From the NCBI GenBank assembly GCA_018401435.1, contig JAGYJW010000022.1:1-64000 (forward strand): a DNA stretch of 64,000 nucleotides. Reading direction: 5' to 3'. The stretch is from Deltaproteobacteria bacterium (lineage in GTDB: Bacteria; Myxococcota_A; UBA796; UBA2385). Below, piece after piece: positions 15,687-24,214 of this stretch. How positions within the stretch are numbered: position 1 is the first letter of the stretch; each line of letters begins with the position of its first letter. The position numbers were made by a program, and so were the translations under genes. The notes beneath the pieces are model-generated. The model saw nothing but the letters and a program-made list of their open reading frames with translations. It did no database searches and was not told the DNA's origin.

Positions 15687-16736
15687 TCAGCGTCGGGTGC
15701 CGATGGCCCGGAAGCTCTCGTTGTTGCGGACCCGTCGGCTGACCTTGACGTCGGCATAGCCGGCATCGGTGAGCATGACCTCGAGGGATGCGCGGTTGAA
15801 CCAGTGCTTGACCGGAATCCTGAGGCGATCGTAGATGTCGGCCACCACGACATCGAAGGGCCAGCGGTGGTGGTCGTGCACCGGCAGGTGGCGCACCACG
15901 TCACCCGCGACCGGCACGCCCCCCAGCAACTTGTAGGGGGTGTGGCTGAAGAGCCGCAGCCCGCGCGCGAAGCCCCGGCTGAGCCGATGCAGCTGCTCAG
16001 GCTCCATGGCGGTGGTCATGCCCCGCAAGGCATTGCTGGCCAGCAGGGTGGCCCCCTGCCGATGACCATAGACCCACACCGCGAGCTGCCCGCCGGGACG
16101 CACGATCTCGCCGAGGGCCTCGAATGCGGGCTTGGGATCGTCGAGGTGGTGCAAGACGCCGAAACAATAGGCGATGTCCACGACCTGCTCGCGCAGCGGC
16201 GGCCGGGTGAGGCTGCCCTGCACCACGTGCACCCGGGCGAGATCGGCGGTGTTGGCCGCGGTGGCCGCCACCGCGTCCCCGCTGCTGTCCAGGGCGATGA
16301 CCTCTGCCCCATAACGGGCGGCGAAATAGGCGTGTCGGCCGTATCCGCAGCCCGCATCCAGCACCAGGCGGCCCAGGAAATCCTCGGGCAGCAGGGGGCT
16401 GGCCAGGTCGAGGAAGGACTCCTCCCACTCGGGAAAGGCAGAGTCGAAGGTGGTCCAGCGATGGGCCGTGCTCGGGCCCTCGGCCTCGCCTTCCATCAGC
16501 ATGCGCGGGATCCCGTCGCGGATCGCATAGACCGCCGCGCAGCCCTGGCAGTGCAAGGCGCCTTCGCGAATCTCGGTCTCTTCGCCGCGATCCAGGGCGA
16601 CGCCGGCCGGCTCGCCTTCGTCGGGGGTGAAGTGGCCGTGGGTGACGGGCACCGTGCGGGTGGAGGCCGTCTGCAGGGTGAGCTTCGTGCCCCGGCATCG
16701 CGGACAGGCGAGCCATTCGAGCAGTCGGTACTTCAC
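15687..16736 (-). CDS. class I SAM-dependent methyltransferase with Trm112-like zinc ribbon
   Basis: 349 aa. The N-terminal 70 residues form a zinc ribbon with C11-x2-C14 and C63-x2-C66, followed by V-Y-A-I-R-D-G-I-P-R-M-L, the signature of Trm112-type domains. The methyltransferase core follows: motif I V-L-D-A-G-C-G-Y-G (about 124-133), acidic D in V-I-A-L-D-S-S, and V-D-I-A-Y-C-F-G-V-L-H-H-L. The fusion is common in methyltransferases acting on small molecules or glycans in polysaccharide and lipid pathways. It is the furthest upstream gene of the minus-strand envelope cluster, separated by about 150 nt from the barrel gene. Substrate not predictable. Confidence 0.8.
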   Translation of the reverse strand: MKYRLLEWLACPRCRGTKLTLQTASTRTVPVTHGHFTPDEGEPAGVALDRGEETEIREGALHCQGCAAVYAIRDGIPRMLMEGEAEGPSTAHRWTTFDSAFPEWEESFLDLASPLLPEDFLGRLVLDAGCGYGRHAYFAARYGAEVIALDSSGDAVAATAANTADLARVHVVQGSLTRPPLREQVVDIAYCFGVLHHLDDPKPAFEALGEIVRPGGQLAVWVYGHRQGATLLASNALRGMTTAMEPEQLHRLSRGFARGLRLFSHTPYKLLGGVPVAGDVVRHLPVHDHHRWPFDVVVADIYDRLRIPVKHWFNRASLEVMLTDAGYADVKVSRRVRNNESFRAIGTRR

Positions 16737-16930
16737 AGGCGCCTCCCAGGCTGGTCGCGGGGCCTTTTGTTATCCGCCGGCCGGTCCCCTGTCCTGGCAC
16801 CGGCGACCGTGCCCTTGTTCTTCGCCCGGGCTGCGGGCTTGTGATAGCCCCAGGCACCCTCGCCCGTTGGCCCACAGCCCGGGCCACACCGCATGGCGTC
16901 GCGCAGCCGCGACCCGGGAGAGCTCCCGAA

Positions 16931-18763
16931 ATGACTCGGTCCGTTCAGACCCTCGACCACGTCGTCGTGCGCTTCGCCGGCGACTCTGGCGACGGCATGC
17001 AGCTCACTGGCAACCAGTTCACCGCCACCACCGCCATCTATGGCAATGACCTGGCCACCTTCCCGGACTTTCCGGCGGAGATCCGGGCCCCCGCCGGGAC
17101 CCGGGCAGGCGTATCCGGCTTCCAGATCCACTTCTCCAGCGAGAATGTCTTCACCCCCGGCGACGCGCCGACGGTGCTGGTGGCGATGAACCCGGCCGCC
17201 CTCGCCGCCAACATCAAGGATCTCAAGGCCAACGGCCTGGTGATCGTCAACACCGACAAGTTCACCGCCCGAGACCTGGAAAAGGCCGACCTCGCGAGCA
17301 ACCCCCTCGAAGACGGCACCCTGGACGGCTTTCAGGTGGTGCCGGTGCAGCTGGCCGCCCTCACCAAGCTGTCGGTCGAGGGCCTGGGGCTGGGCGCCAA
17401 AGAGACCGATCGCTGCAAGAACTTCTTCGCGCTGGGCATGACCTACTGGCTGTTTCACCGGGACATCGGCACCACCGAGGCCTGGATCCGGAGCAAGTTC
17501 AAGGAGCCCTTCCTGAGCGCCAATATCGCGGCGCTCAAGGCGGGCTTCAACTACGCCGACACCGTCGAGCTCTTCCTGAGCACCTACGAGGTGCCCAAGG
17601 CCGATCTCGCGCCGGGCGAATACCGAAACATCACCGGAAATGAGGCTTTGGCCCTGGGTTTCGTGGCCTGCGCCGCCTTGTCGGGTCGGCAGGTATTCCA
17701 GGGGGCCTACCCCATCACCCCCGCCAGCGATGTGCTGCACTACCTGTCCCGCTACAAGGACTTTGGTGTCGTCACCTTCCAGGCCGAGGACGAGATCGCG
17801 GCCATCGGCGCCGCCATCGGGGCATCCTTTGGCGGCGCCATCGCGCTGACCTCCTCGTCGGGGCCCGGCATCGCGCTCAAGGGTGAGGCCATCGGCCTGG
17901 CGATCATCACCGAGCTGCCGCTGGTCATCGTGGACATCCAGCGGGGCGGGCCGTCGACGGGCCTGCCCACCAAGACCGAACAGAGCGACCTCTTCATCGC
18001 CCTCTACGGCCGCCACGGCGAGTCCCCCATGCCGGTCCTGGCCGCGCAGACGCCGTCGGATTGCTTCTGGGCCGCCATCGAGGCCGTGCGGGTCGCAGTC
18101 AAGTACCGCATGCCCGTGATGCTGCTCACCGACGGCTTCCTCGCCAATGGTGCAGAGCCCTGGAAGGTGCCCGAGGTCAGCGCGCTCCCCGCCATCGAAG
18201 TGAAGCTGGCGACCGAGGTGCCCGAGGGCGGCTTCCAACCCTATGCCCGCGACCCCGAGACGCTGGCCCGCCCCTGGGCCGTGCCCGGCACCCCCGGCCT
18301 GGAGCACCGCATCGGCGGCCTGGAGAAGCAGGACGTGACCGGCAATGTGTCCTATGACCCCGCCAACCACGAGCACATGAGCCGCCTGCGCGCCGCCAAG
18401 GTGCAGAAGGTGCTGGCGGATGTGCCCGACCTCGTCGTGAACGGGGACGCGGACGGGCTCCTGGTGGTCTCGTGGGGCGGCACCTTCGGCGCGGTCCACA
18501 CGGCTGTGCGGGCCGCCCGCCGCGGGGGGCTGCGCCTGGGCCATGTGCACCTGCGCTGGCTCAACCCGATGCCGGCCAACCTGGGCACGCTGCTGAAGCG
18601 CTATGACCGCGTGCTGCTCCCCGAGCTCAACCTCGGCCAGCTCGCGACGGTCTTGTCGGGCCGCTACGGCGTTGCGGTGCAAAGCTACGCCAAGATCCAG
18701 GGCCAGCCCTTCAAGGTCAGCGAGCTGCTGGCGCGCATCCAGCTTGAGTGCGCGGCGATCTGA
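16931..18763 (+). CDS. korA: 2-oxoglutarate (2-oxoacid):ferredoxin oxidoreductase, alpha subunit with fused gamma domain
   Basis: 610 aa from the ATG at 16931, preceded by GGGAGAG. Residues about 1-200 are the gamma domain (V-R-F-A-G-D-S-G-D-G-M-Q-L-T-G); the rest is the alpha domain with Y-P-I-T-P-A-S-D, T-S-S-S-G-P-G-I-A-L-K-G-E-A-I and Q-R-G-G-P-S-T-G-L-P-T-K-T-E-Q. This gamma-alpha fusion is typical of the two-subunit oxygen-tolerant enzymes of Mycobacterium and Hydrogenobacter. With KorB it converts 2-oxoglutarate and CoA to succinyl-CoA, CO2 and reduced ferredoxin, in an oxidative or reverse TCA branch. Substrate choice within the 2-oxoacid family is inferred from architecture. Confidence 0.93.
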   Translation: MTRSVQTLDHVVVRFAGDSGDGMQLTGNQFTATTAIYGNDLATFPDFPAEIRAPAGTRAGVSGFQIHFSSENVFTPGDAPTVLVAMNPAALAANIKDLKANGLVIVNTDKFTARDLEKADLASNPLEDGTLDGFQVVPVQLAALTKLSVEGLGLGAKETDRCKNFFALGMTYWLFHRDIGTTEAWIRSKFKEPFLSANIAALKAGFNYADTVELFLSTYEVPKADLAPGEYRNITGNEALALGFVACAALSGRQVFQGAYPITPASDVLHYLSRYKDFGVVTFQAEDEIAAIGAAIGASFGGAIALTSSSGPGIALKGEAIGLAIITELPLVIVDIQRGGPSTGLPTKTEQSDLFIALYGRHGESPMPVLAAQTPSDCFWAAIEAVRVAVKYRMPVMLLTDGFLANGAEPWKVPEVSALPAIEVKLATEVPEGGFQPYARDPETLARPWAVPGTPGLEHRIGGLEKQDVTGNVSYDPANHEHMSRLRAAKVQKVLADVPDLVVNGDADGLLVVSWGGTFGAVHTAVRAARRGGLRLGHVHLRWLNPMPANLGTLLKRYDRVLLPELNLGQLATVLSGRYGVAVQSYAKIQGQPFKVSELLARIQLECAAI

Positions 18764-18816
18764 CGGCCCCGCGGCCCCTCTCGACAGACCCCTCCCCTGA
18801 ACTGACGGGACACCCC

Positions 18817-19854
18817 ATGGCACCCATCACCGAAGACCCGACCGAATACACCAAGAAGGACTTCATGTCCGACCAGACCATCCGGTGGTGTCCGGGCTGC
18901 GGCGACTACTCGATCCTGTCGCAGGTGCAGACCGTCTTCGCCGGATTGGGCATTCCACGGGAAAAATTCGCGATCATCAGCGGCATCGGCTGCTCCAGCC
19001 GCTTCCCCTATTACATGAACACCTACGGCTTCCACACGATCCATGGGCGGGCCCCGGCCTTTGCGACCGGGTTGAAGCTGGCGAACCCCGAGCTGTCGGT
19101 CTGGGTGATCACCGGCGATGGCGACGCCTTGTCCATCGGCGGCAACCACTTCATCCACCTGTTGCGCCGCAATGTGAACCTGCAGATCCTGCTCTTCAAC
19201 AACCGGATCTACGGGCTCACCAAGGGCCAATACAGCCCGACCTCCGAAGCAGGCAAGAAGACCAAGTCCACGCCCATGGGCTCGGTGGACCACCCCTTTG
19301 AGCCCTGCGCGGTGGCCCTGGGTGCCGAGGCCACCTTCGTGGGCCGCACGGTGGACATCTTCGTCAAGGAGCAGCGGGATCTGCTGGAGGAGGCCCACAA
19401 GCACACGGGCACCTCCTTCGTCGAGATCTTCCAGAATTGCAATATCTTCAACGACAACGCCTTCACGGCGGTCACCGACCGCAAGACCCGTGGGTCCGCC
19501 ACCCTGATGCTGCAGCATGGCGAGCCGATGATCTACGGCGACAAGGACGGCCCCGAAATGGGCCTGCGGTTGAACGCAGACCTGGAGCTGGAGCCCTTTG
19601 AAGTCACCGACGAGAACCGCGACCAGGTGCTCAAGCACAATGAGAAGAGCCTGGTGCTGGCCACCCTGCTGGTGCGCATGCGCCCGCCCATGCCGGTGGC
19701 ATTCGGCGTGATCTACCGGGTGGACCGGCCCACCTATGACGCCGGCGTGCTCGCCCAGGTCGAGAAGGCGCAGTCGGCACCCAACGCAGGCGACCTCGCC
19801 CGTCTGCTCAAGGGCCGCAACACCTGGACCGTGGCCCCCAACAAGGGCGCGTGA
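18817..19854 (+). CDS. korB: 2-oxoglutarate (2-oxoacid):ferredoxin oxidoreductase, beta subunit
   Basis: 345 aa, start at the ATG at 18817. It binds thiamine diphosphate and a [4Fe-4S] cluster. Cluster cysteines include C25 and C28 in W-C-P-G-C-G-D-Y and C59 in G-I-G-C-S-S-R. The TPP motif is G-D-G-D (about 100-103), ending L-F-N-N (about 128-129). G-F-H-T-I-H-G-R-A is typical of KorB. No extra ferredoxin domain is present, so a separate ferredoxin must accept electrons. It lies 53 nt after korA and overlaps the next gene by GTGA. Confidence 0.93.
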   Translation: MAPITEDPTEYTKKDFMSDQTIRWCPGCGDYSILSQVQTVFAGLGIPREKFAIISGIGCSSRFPYYMNTYGFHTIHGRAPAFATGLKLANPELSVWVITGDGDALSIGGNHFIHLLRRNVNLQILLFNNRIYGLTKGQYSPTSEAGKKTKSTPMGSVDHPFEPCAVALGAEATFVGRTVDIFVKEQRDLLEEAHKHTGTSFVEIFQNCNIFNDNAFTAVTDRKTRGSATLMLQHGEPMIYGDKDGPEMGLRLNADLELEPFEVTDENRDQVLKHNEKSLVLATLLVRMRPPMPVAFGVIYRVDRPTYDAGVLAQVEKAQSAPNAGDLARLLKGRNTWTVAPNKGA

Positions 19855-20642
19855 CCCGTCCCCTGCCGGCGCCGTTGGCCGACTGGGGCCCCCCCACCGA
19901 CCTGGTGGGGGTGCTCTGCGACATCGACGACACCCTCACCTGGGAGGGGCGCCTGGTCCCCGAGGCGCTGCTGGCCCTGGCGCGCCTGCAGGCCGCCGGC
20001 CTCAAGGTCGTGCCGGTGACCGGCCGCCCTGGGGGCTGGGTGGACCACATCGCCCGCATGTGGCCGGTGGACGGCGTTGTCGGTGAAAACGGCGGCCTGT
20101 GGTACTTCATGGAGGAGGGGGGCCTTCGCCGCTGCTTCTTGCAGTCCGAGGCCGACCGCGCCTCGAATCGCCTGCGCCTGAATGCCCTGGCCAAGCAGAT
20201 CCTCGCCGAGGTGCCCGGCTGTGGGCTGGCCAGCGACCAGCCCTACCGAGAGCTCGATCTCGCCATCGACTTCTGCGAGGACGTGCCCGCCCTCGGCGAT
20301 GCCGCCATCGACGCCATCGTGGCCTGCTTCGAGCGGGCCGGCGCCACGGCGAAGGTGTCGAGCATCCACGTCAACGGCTGGTTTGGCGCCTTCGACAAGC
20401 TCACCGGCATCCGCCGCCTTCACCAGGACCGCTGGGGCCAGCCCATCGACCCGCAGCGCTGGGTCTTTGCCGGGGATTCGGCCAACGACGAGCCGATATT
20501 CGGCGCCTTCCGGCACGGGGTGGGGGTGGCCAATGTGCGCCACTTCTTGCCCCGCATGGACGCCTGGCCCACCGCCATCACCCCGGGCTCGGGGGGCCAC
20601 GGCTTTGTGGAGCTGGTCGACCGGATCCTCAGCCGGGGCTGA
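19851..20642 (+). CDS. HAD-superfamily phosphatase (class IIB-like)
   Basis: 263 aa, GTG start overlapping the korB stop (GTGA). HAD motif I is L-C-D-I-D-D-T-L-T (D24, D26), motif II V-T-G-R-P, and motif IV F-A-G-D-S-A-N-D-E-P-I-F. An inserted cap domain of about 120 residues places it near sucrose/trehalose/mannosyl-phosphoglycerate phosphatases. It probably hydrolyses a sugar phosphate in the cytoplasm. Co-translation with korB is unexplained; it may be a metabolite-repair phosphatase, which is a guess. Confidence 0.8.
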   Translation: MTRPLPAPLADWGPPTDLVGVLCDIDDTLTWEGRLVPEALLALARLQAAGLKVVPVTGRPGGWVDHIARMWPVDGVVGENGGLWYFMEEGGLRRCFLQSEADRASNRLRLNALAKQILAEVPGCGLASDQPYRELDLAIDFCEDVPALGDAAIDAIVACFERAGATAKVSSIHVNGWFGAFDKLTGIRRLHQDRWGQPIDPQRWVFAGDSANDEPIFGAFRHGVGVANVRHFLPRMDAWPTAITPGSGGHGFVELVDRILSRG

Positions 20643-21585
20643 GGGGCAGGGGCACCGGGTGGGGCAGGCGGCCGTCTTGGGTCCATGCGGCGATGCTGTC
20701 CACCAGGCCCTGGCGCACCGCTGCGGCCAGTCCATCGTGGTAGCCGGCGGCGTGGGGGCTGACCAGCAGGCCGGGAAGCTCGGCGCTGATGGCCATTCCG
20801 GCGAAGGGCTCGGTGGGGAAGACGTCCACGCCCAGCCCGCCCAGGTGGCCCTCGCCGAGCAGGCGAATGGCCGCCCCCAGGTCCACCAGCGCGCCGCGGG
20901 CTGTATTGACGAGGATGAGCCCTGGGCGTGCATTTTCGAGCCGCTGGGCGCTGATCATGCCGCGGTTGGTCGCGTCCAGGTTGCAATGCAAGGTGAGAAT
21001 GTCGACCTGACGCAGCATCGCGTCGAGATCGCAGGCCTCGACCGCAGGCGGCAGCCCGGCGGGATCGTGGCCCAGAACCCGCGCGCCCAGGGCGACCAGC
21101 ACCTCGGCCATGCGCTGGCCGATGACCCCCAGGCCCACCACGCCCACCCGGGCCCCCCGCAGGGTGCGCATGCCCAGCGAGGGCAAGGCGGCCCGCGCCC
21201 AGCGCCCGGCCCGTGCCTCTGCCCGCAGCCAGCCCGACTGCCGGAGCCCGGCGGGCAGAGCAGCGCGGCCTCGACGACGGCGTCCCGGCGGGCTTCGGGC
21301 AGGCGCCCCGCCGCGATGCCCCGGCGCGCCAGCTCGCCGCGGTCCAGGTGGTCGTAGCCGCTGGTGGTGGTGAGCACGAGGCGGGCGGAGGGCGTGCGGT
21401 CCAGCAGCGCGGCATTCACCGCCACCTGGGAGGTCACGACCAGCACCTCGGCATCGTGGCCGGTGCCCCGCAGCCGCGTGAGGCCCGACAGGGCGGCGGC
21501 CTCGGCGGCGGTCGGCCTCGGTCTCGTAGCTGCTGCGGCCCCAGCGGCTCAGGGTGGGGGCGGCGGCGTGGGGAGGCGGGTGCAT
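20629..21585 (-). pseudogene. D-isomer-specific 2-hydroxyacid dehydrogenase, interrupted by two frameshifts
   Basis: The intact-looking C-terminal two-thirds (up to about 21250) carry the NAD-binding G-x-G-x2-G (G-V-V-G-L-G-V-I-G-Q-R), N-T-A-R-G-A-L-V-D, and the end of the family with P-H-A-A-G-Y, where P-H is the catalytic His loop. Upstream pieces in two other frames supply the substrate domain (E-V-L-V-V-T-S-Q-V-A-V-N; L-T-T-T-S-G-Y-D-H-L-D). Breaks lie near 21250 and 21510. The total span of about 319 codons equals the family length, so only single bases are wrong. It converges with the HAD gene, overlapping 14 nt. Substrate unknown. Confidence 0.75.
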
Positions 21586-21743
21586 GGGCGACCTGGACCG
21601 TGACCGCCTCGGCCCTATCCCAAGGGGGCCCTGCTGGGGCCCCGACGATTGCCCGTGCGGGGCCGGTCTGGACGGCCATCCCCCGGTGAGCGACATCGCC
21701 TTCTTCGACCACCGCCCCGTGGTCTGCAGCCTGTCGCGCTGAT

Positions 21744-23201
21744 TCAAGGCGGATCGACATAGCCCAGGGCCCGCAGCCCCTCGGCGCTGCGCGCGCTGGC
21801 TGGCACCGCAGGGCCCTGGGGCGCCAGCGGCGGCAGGGGCTGGTAGCCCTCGGATGTCCACTGGGCGAAGTCGGCGCTCTTGCGCAGCCCGCCCACCTTC
21901 TGGACCTCCCGGGGAGGCAGGACCACCGGGCCCGCCCCCTGGGCGTGAAGCAGCAAGGCGGGCAGCAGGTCGAGGCTCTGCACCGGGGCGTCGATGCGCG
22001 CGCCCGGCTGACCCGGCACCCGCACTGCCAGGGGCACGCGCAGCTCGGGATCCCACAGGCGCTGACCGTGGCCGAAGCGCCCTTCTTCGCCCAGGGCCTC
22101 GCCGTGATCGGCGGTCACCGCCACCGTCCAGCCGGGGGCCCCGCAGCCACCAGGCGGGCGATGCGGGCCTGGGTGGCAGCGTGGCCGCATAGGCCTGTCG
22201 CGGAAGCGGCCTCCCCGGCTGCGGGGGCCCCAGAGCCTTCGGCCAGGCGCTGGTATTCATTGGGGGCTCAACAGGTGCACCCACAGCAGCCCGCGGCCCG
22301 CTGCGGGGCGCGGATAACCGCAAGCGGCCGCCACCGCCCGGTCGTCCGGCCGCGGGCCCGGCGCGGGGGCTGGCCCGCAGGCGCGCGGCGAGGCCGTCGA
22401 GGTTGTGCAGCAGCAGCAGGGGCTCGCGGGACCGGTCGGCGTGGCCCCACACGTGAAAACCAGTTGCAAAGCCGTTTTCGGGGCTGAGGTAGGGGTTGCT
22501 GAGGATGGCCCGCGTCTGGTAGCCCAGGGCCTGGAAGCGGGGGGCGAGGCTGGGGCTACCAACGGCCGAGAAACCGCCTGGAACCGGCAATCCTCCGCCA
22601 TGTTGGTCCACGGTCTCCCCGGTCCAGATCGAATGCAGCGCGGGCATCGGAGGCGGCGCTCCGGGCATTCGTCCACTCGGTGAAGCCCTGTTCAGGACCG
22701 GCCGCCGTAGCAGGCCCGCATCGGCGCGCACCGTATCCACCGTGATCAGCAGCAGATCGGGGCCCGGGCCCGCGCCGGGGGCGACGCTGTTGTCGGTGTG
22801 CAGGCGCTGCCGCAGCAGGGGCGTCCGCCGCCCCCACCACGCTCAACAGCAGCAGCCGCCGCGGCCAGCGCCAGCCCGCTGCAGCCACCAGGATCAGGGG
22901 AAGCACTCCCAGAACCAGCGGCAGGTCGGCGGCGCGGGGGCCCTCGAAGGCCCAGACCAGGGCCCAGAGCGGGGCCGGCGGCAGGCCCGCCCGGGCCCCA
23001 GCGGGGCCAGCGCCAGAGGGCCAGGGCGGCCAGTCCGGCGAAGAGGGCGGCCAGCAGCCCGGCCGCGCCGATCAGCTCCTGCAGGCTGGGGCGCGGGTCC
23101 AGGGGGGCGGGCGCGACGCGGTCGCAGAGGGCCTCGACGCCGACAAAGAGGGCGCCAGACAGGCCAGTGCGGCGCAGGATCGGGGTGCGGGGGTCGCTCA
23201 C
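21744..23201 (-). pseudogene. membrane-anchored sulfatase (alkaline phosphatase superfamily), multiple frameshifts
   Basis: Fragments in all three frames line up as one gene of about 485 codons. It begins with GTG at 23201 and N-terminal hydrophobic segments (L-I-G-A-A-G-L-L-A-A-L-F-A-G-L; L-P-L-V-L-G-V-L-P-L-I-L-V-A). Next come L-L-L-I-T-V-D-T-V-R-A-D, the sulfatase N-terminal metal motif; then L-A-P-R-F-Q-A-L-G-Y-Q-T-R-A-I, L-L-W-V-H-L-L-S-P, and T-A-D-H-G-E-A-L-G-E-E-G-R-F-G-H-G with metal-binding D-H. No C/S-x-P-x-R catalytic motif was recognised, but breaks could hide it. At least four shifts lie between about 22150 and 23100. Confidence 0.65.
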
Positions 23202-23393
23202 CCCGGCCGGCTATCCTGTCGGGCTCAACCCCGCCCGGACTTGCGGGGACGCTGGCCCCAGAGCGCCGCCGCAGGCCGCGATCCAGGCCCACCCGGCTGG
23301 TGGCCCGCTGCCGGAGCTGCTGGCTTCGGCGGTGGGAGCGCCCGGTGCGTGCAGCCGCCCTTTTCCCTGTGGCACCTCGTGAATGGCGGGTGA

Positions 23394-24065
23394 TCACCCG
23401 GGTGCCGCTACCTCGACCCGGTGGCGGGTGCGGGTGACCGCAAGGGACAGGCGCACCCCCGGCCGGCCGGCCAGCGCCGCAGGCAGCGTGACCCAATCGG
23501 TGCCGCTGTGGCAGCTGAAGCGCTGCACACCGTCCTCCACCACGATGGCCACGTCGGCAGGGGCGTGATCCCCCCGCCAGTGCACGCGCATGCCGCCGTC
23601 GTCGGTGCGGTCTACGCGGGTCACGGTCGGGCGATCGCCAAAGGCCCCTGCGCCATCCACCTGCAAGGAAAAGAGCGGGTTGTCGTCTACGGTCAGCGCG
23701 ATCTCCCGCCAGGACGGGTCGAGTCCGGCGGCCGGCAGGCTGCCTTCGTAGCGGCCGGTCGCGGGCTGCCAACCCAGGGCCAGATCCGCGCCCACGATAA
23801 CCGAGAATGAAGGTGGGCCGCCCATTCCGCGCTCGGGCGCACGCTCTTGCACGCAGCCGCTGCGGGGGCGGACCAAGCTGCTGTCCCCGGGGGAGCGAAT
23901 CCACAGGCGGCCATCCAGGCTGCGGGCGCCCGGACCTTCGGCGCCTTCGCGGGCGACCAGCTCCAGCTCCACCACGCGGGCGGCAGAGGCCACGGTCGGC
24001 TCGGAGGTGGCGGCGGGACCGCGCATCCCGCAGGCCGAAAGCAGGATGAGTCCGGCCAGCCGCAT
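23394..24065 (-). CDS. lipoprotein, unknown function
   Basis: 223 aa. Very short signal peptide, M-R-L-A-G-L-I-L-L-S-A-C, with lipobox L-S-A-C. The mature part is beta-rich with Arg and Gly and appears to form one or two immunoglobulin-like sandwiches. About residue 70 contains a Cys in R-S-G-C-V-Q. No family recognised. It diverges from the selenoprotein gene at 24215 with about 150 nt between them. Confidence 0.6.
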   Translation of the reverse strand: MRLAGLILLSACGMRGPAATSEPTVASAARVVELELVAREGAEGPGARSLDGRLWIRSPGDSSLVRPRSGCVQERAPERGMGGPPSFSVIVGADLALGWQPATGRYEGSLPAAGLDPSWREIALTVDDNPLFSLQVDGAGAFGDRPTVTRVDRTDDGGMRVHWRGDHAPADVAIVVEDGVQRFSCHSGTDWVTLPAALAGRPGVRLSLAVTRTRHRVEVAAPG

Positions 24066-24179
24066 GCTCCACCTCCTCTCACGACAACGGAATCCACCGC
24101 CAGAAACTCAAGGACCGGATGTCCGGGGCGGGCGCTTCAACCCGCCAGGCGGGGAGATGCTCCCCCCGGACCGCGGGTC

Positions 24180-24208
24180 TTGAGGGCACCTTGCATCCGC
24201 GCTACCCT
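24180..24208 (+). promoter_or_regulatory. candidate promoter TTGAGG-N17-TACCCT for the selenoprotein gene
   Basis: A -35-like TTGAGG (24180-24185) and -10-like TACCCT (24203-24208) are separated by exactly 17 nt. The -10 ends 6 nt before the ATG at 24215, so transcription would start at or next to the start codon, giving a leaderless mRNA. The same TACCCT hexamer at 17-nt spacing occurs before the gene at 31618. Confidence 0.4.
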
Positions 24209-24214
24209 GCCGGC

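Noticed and set aside
16733..18823. 696-codon minus-strand frame opposite korA
   Set aside because: korA motifs are complete on the plus strand; the antisense product has no recognisable feature.
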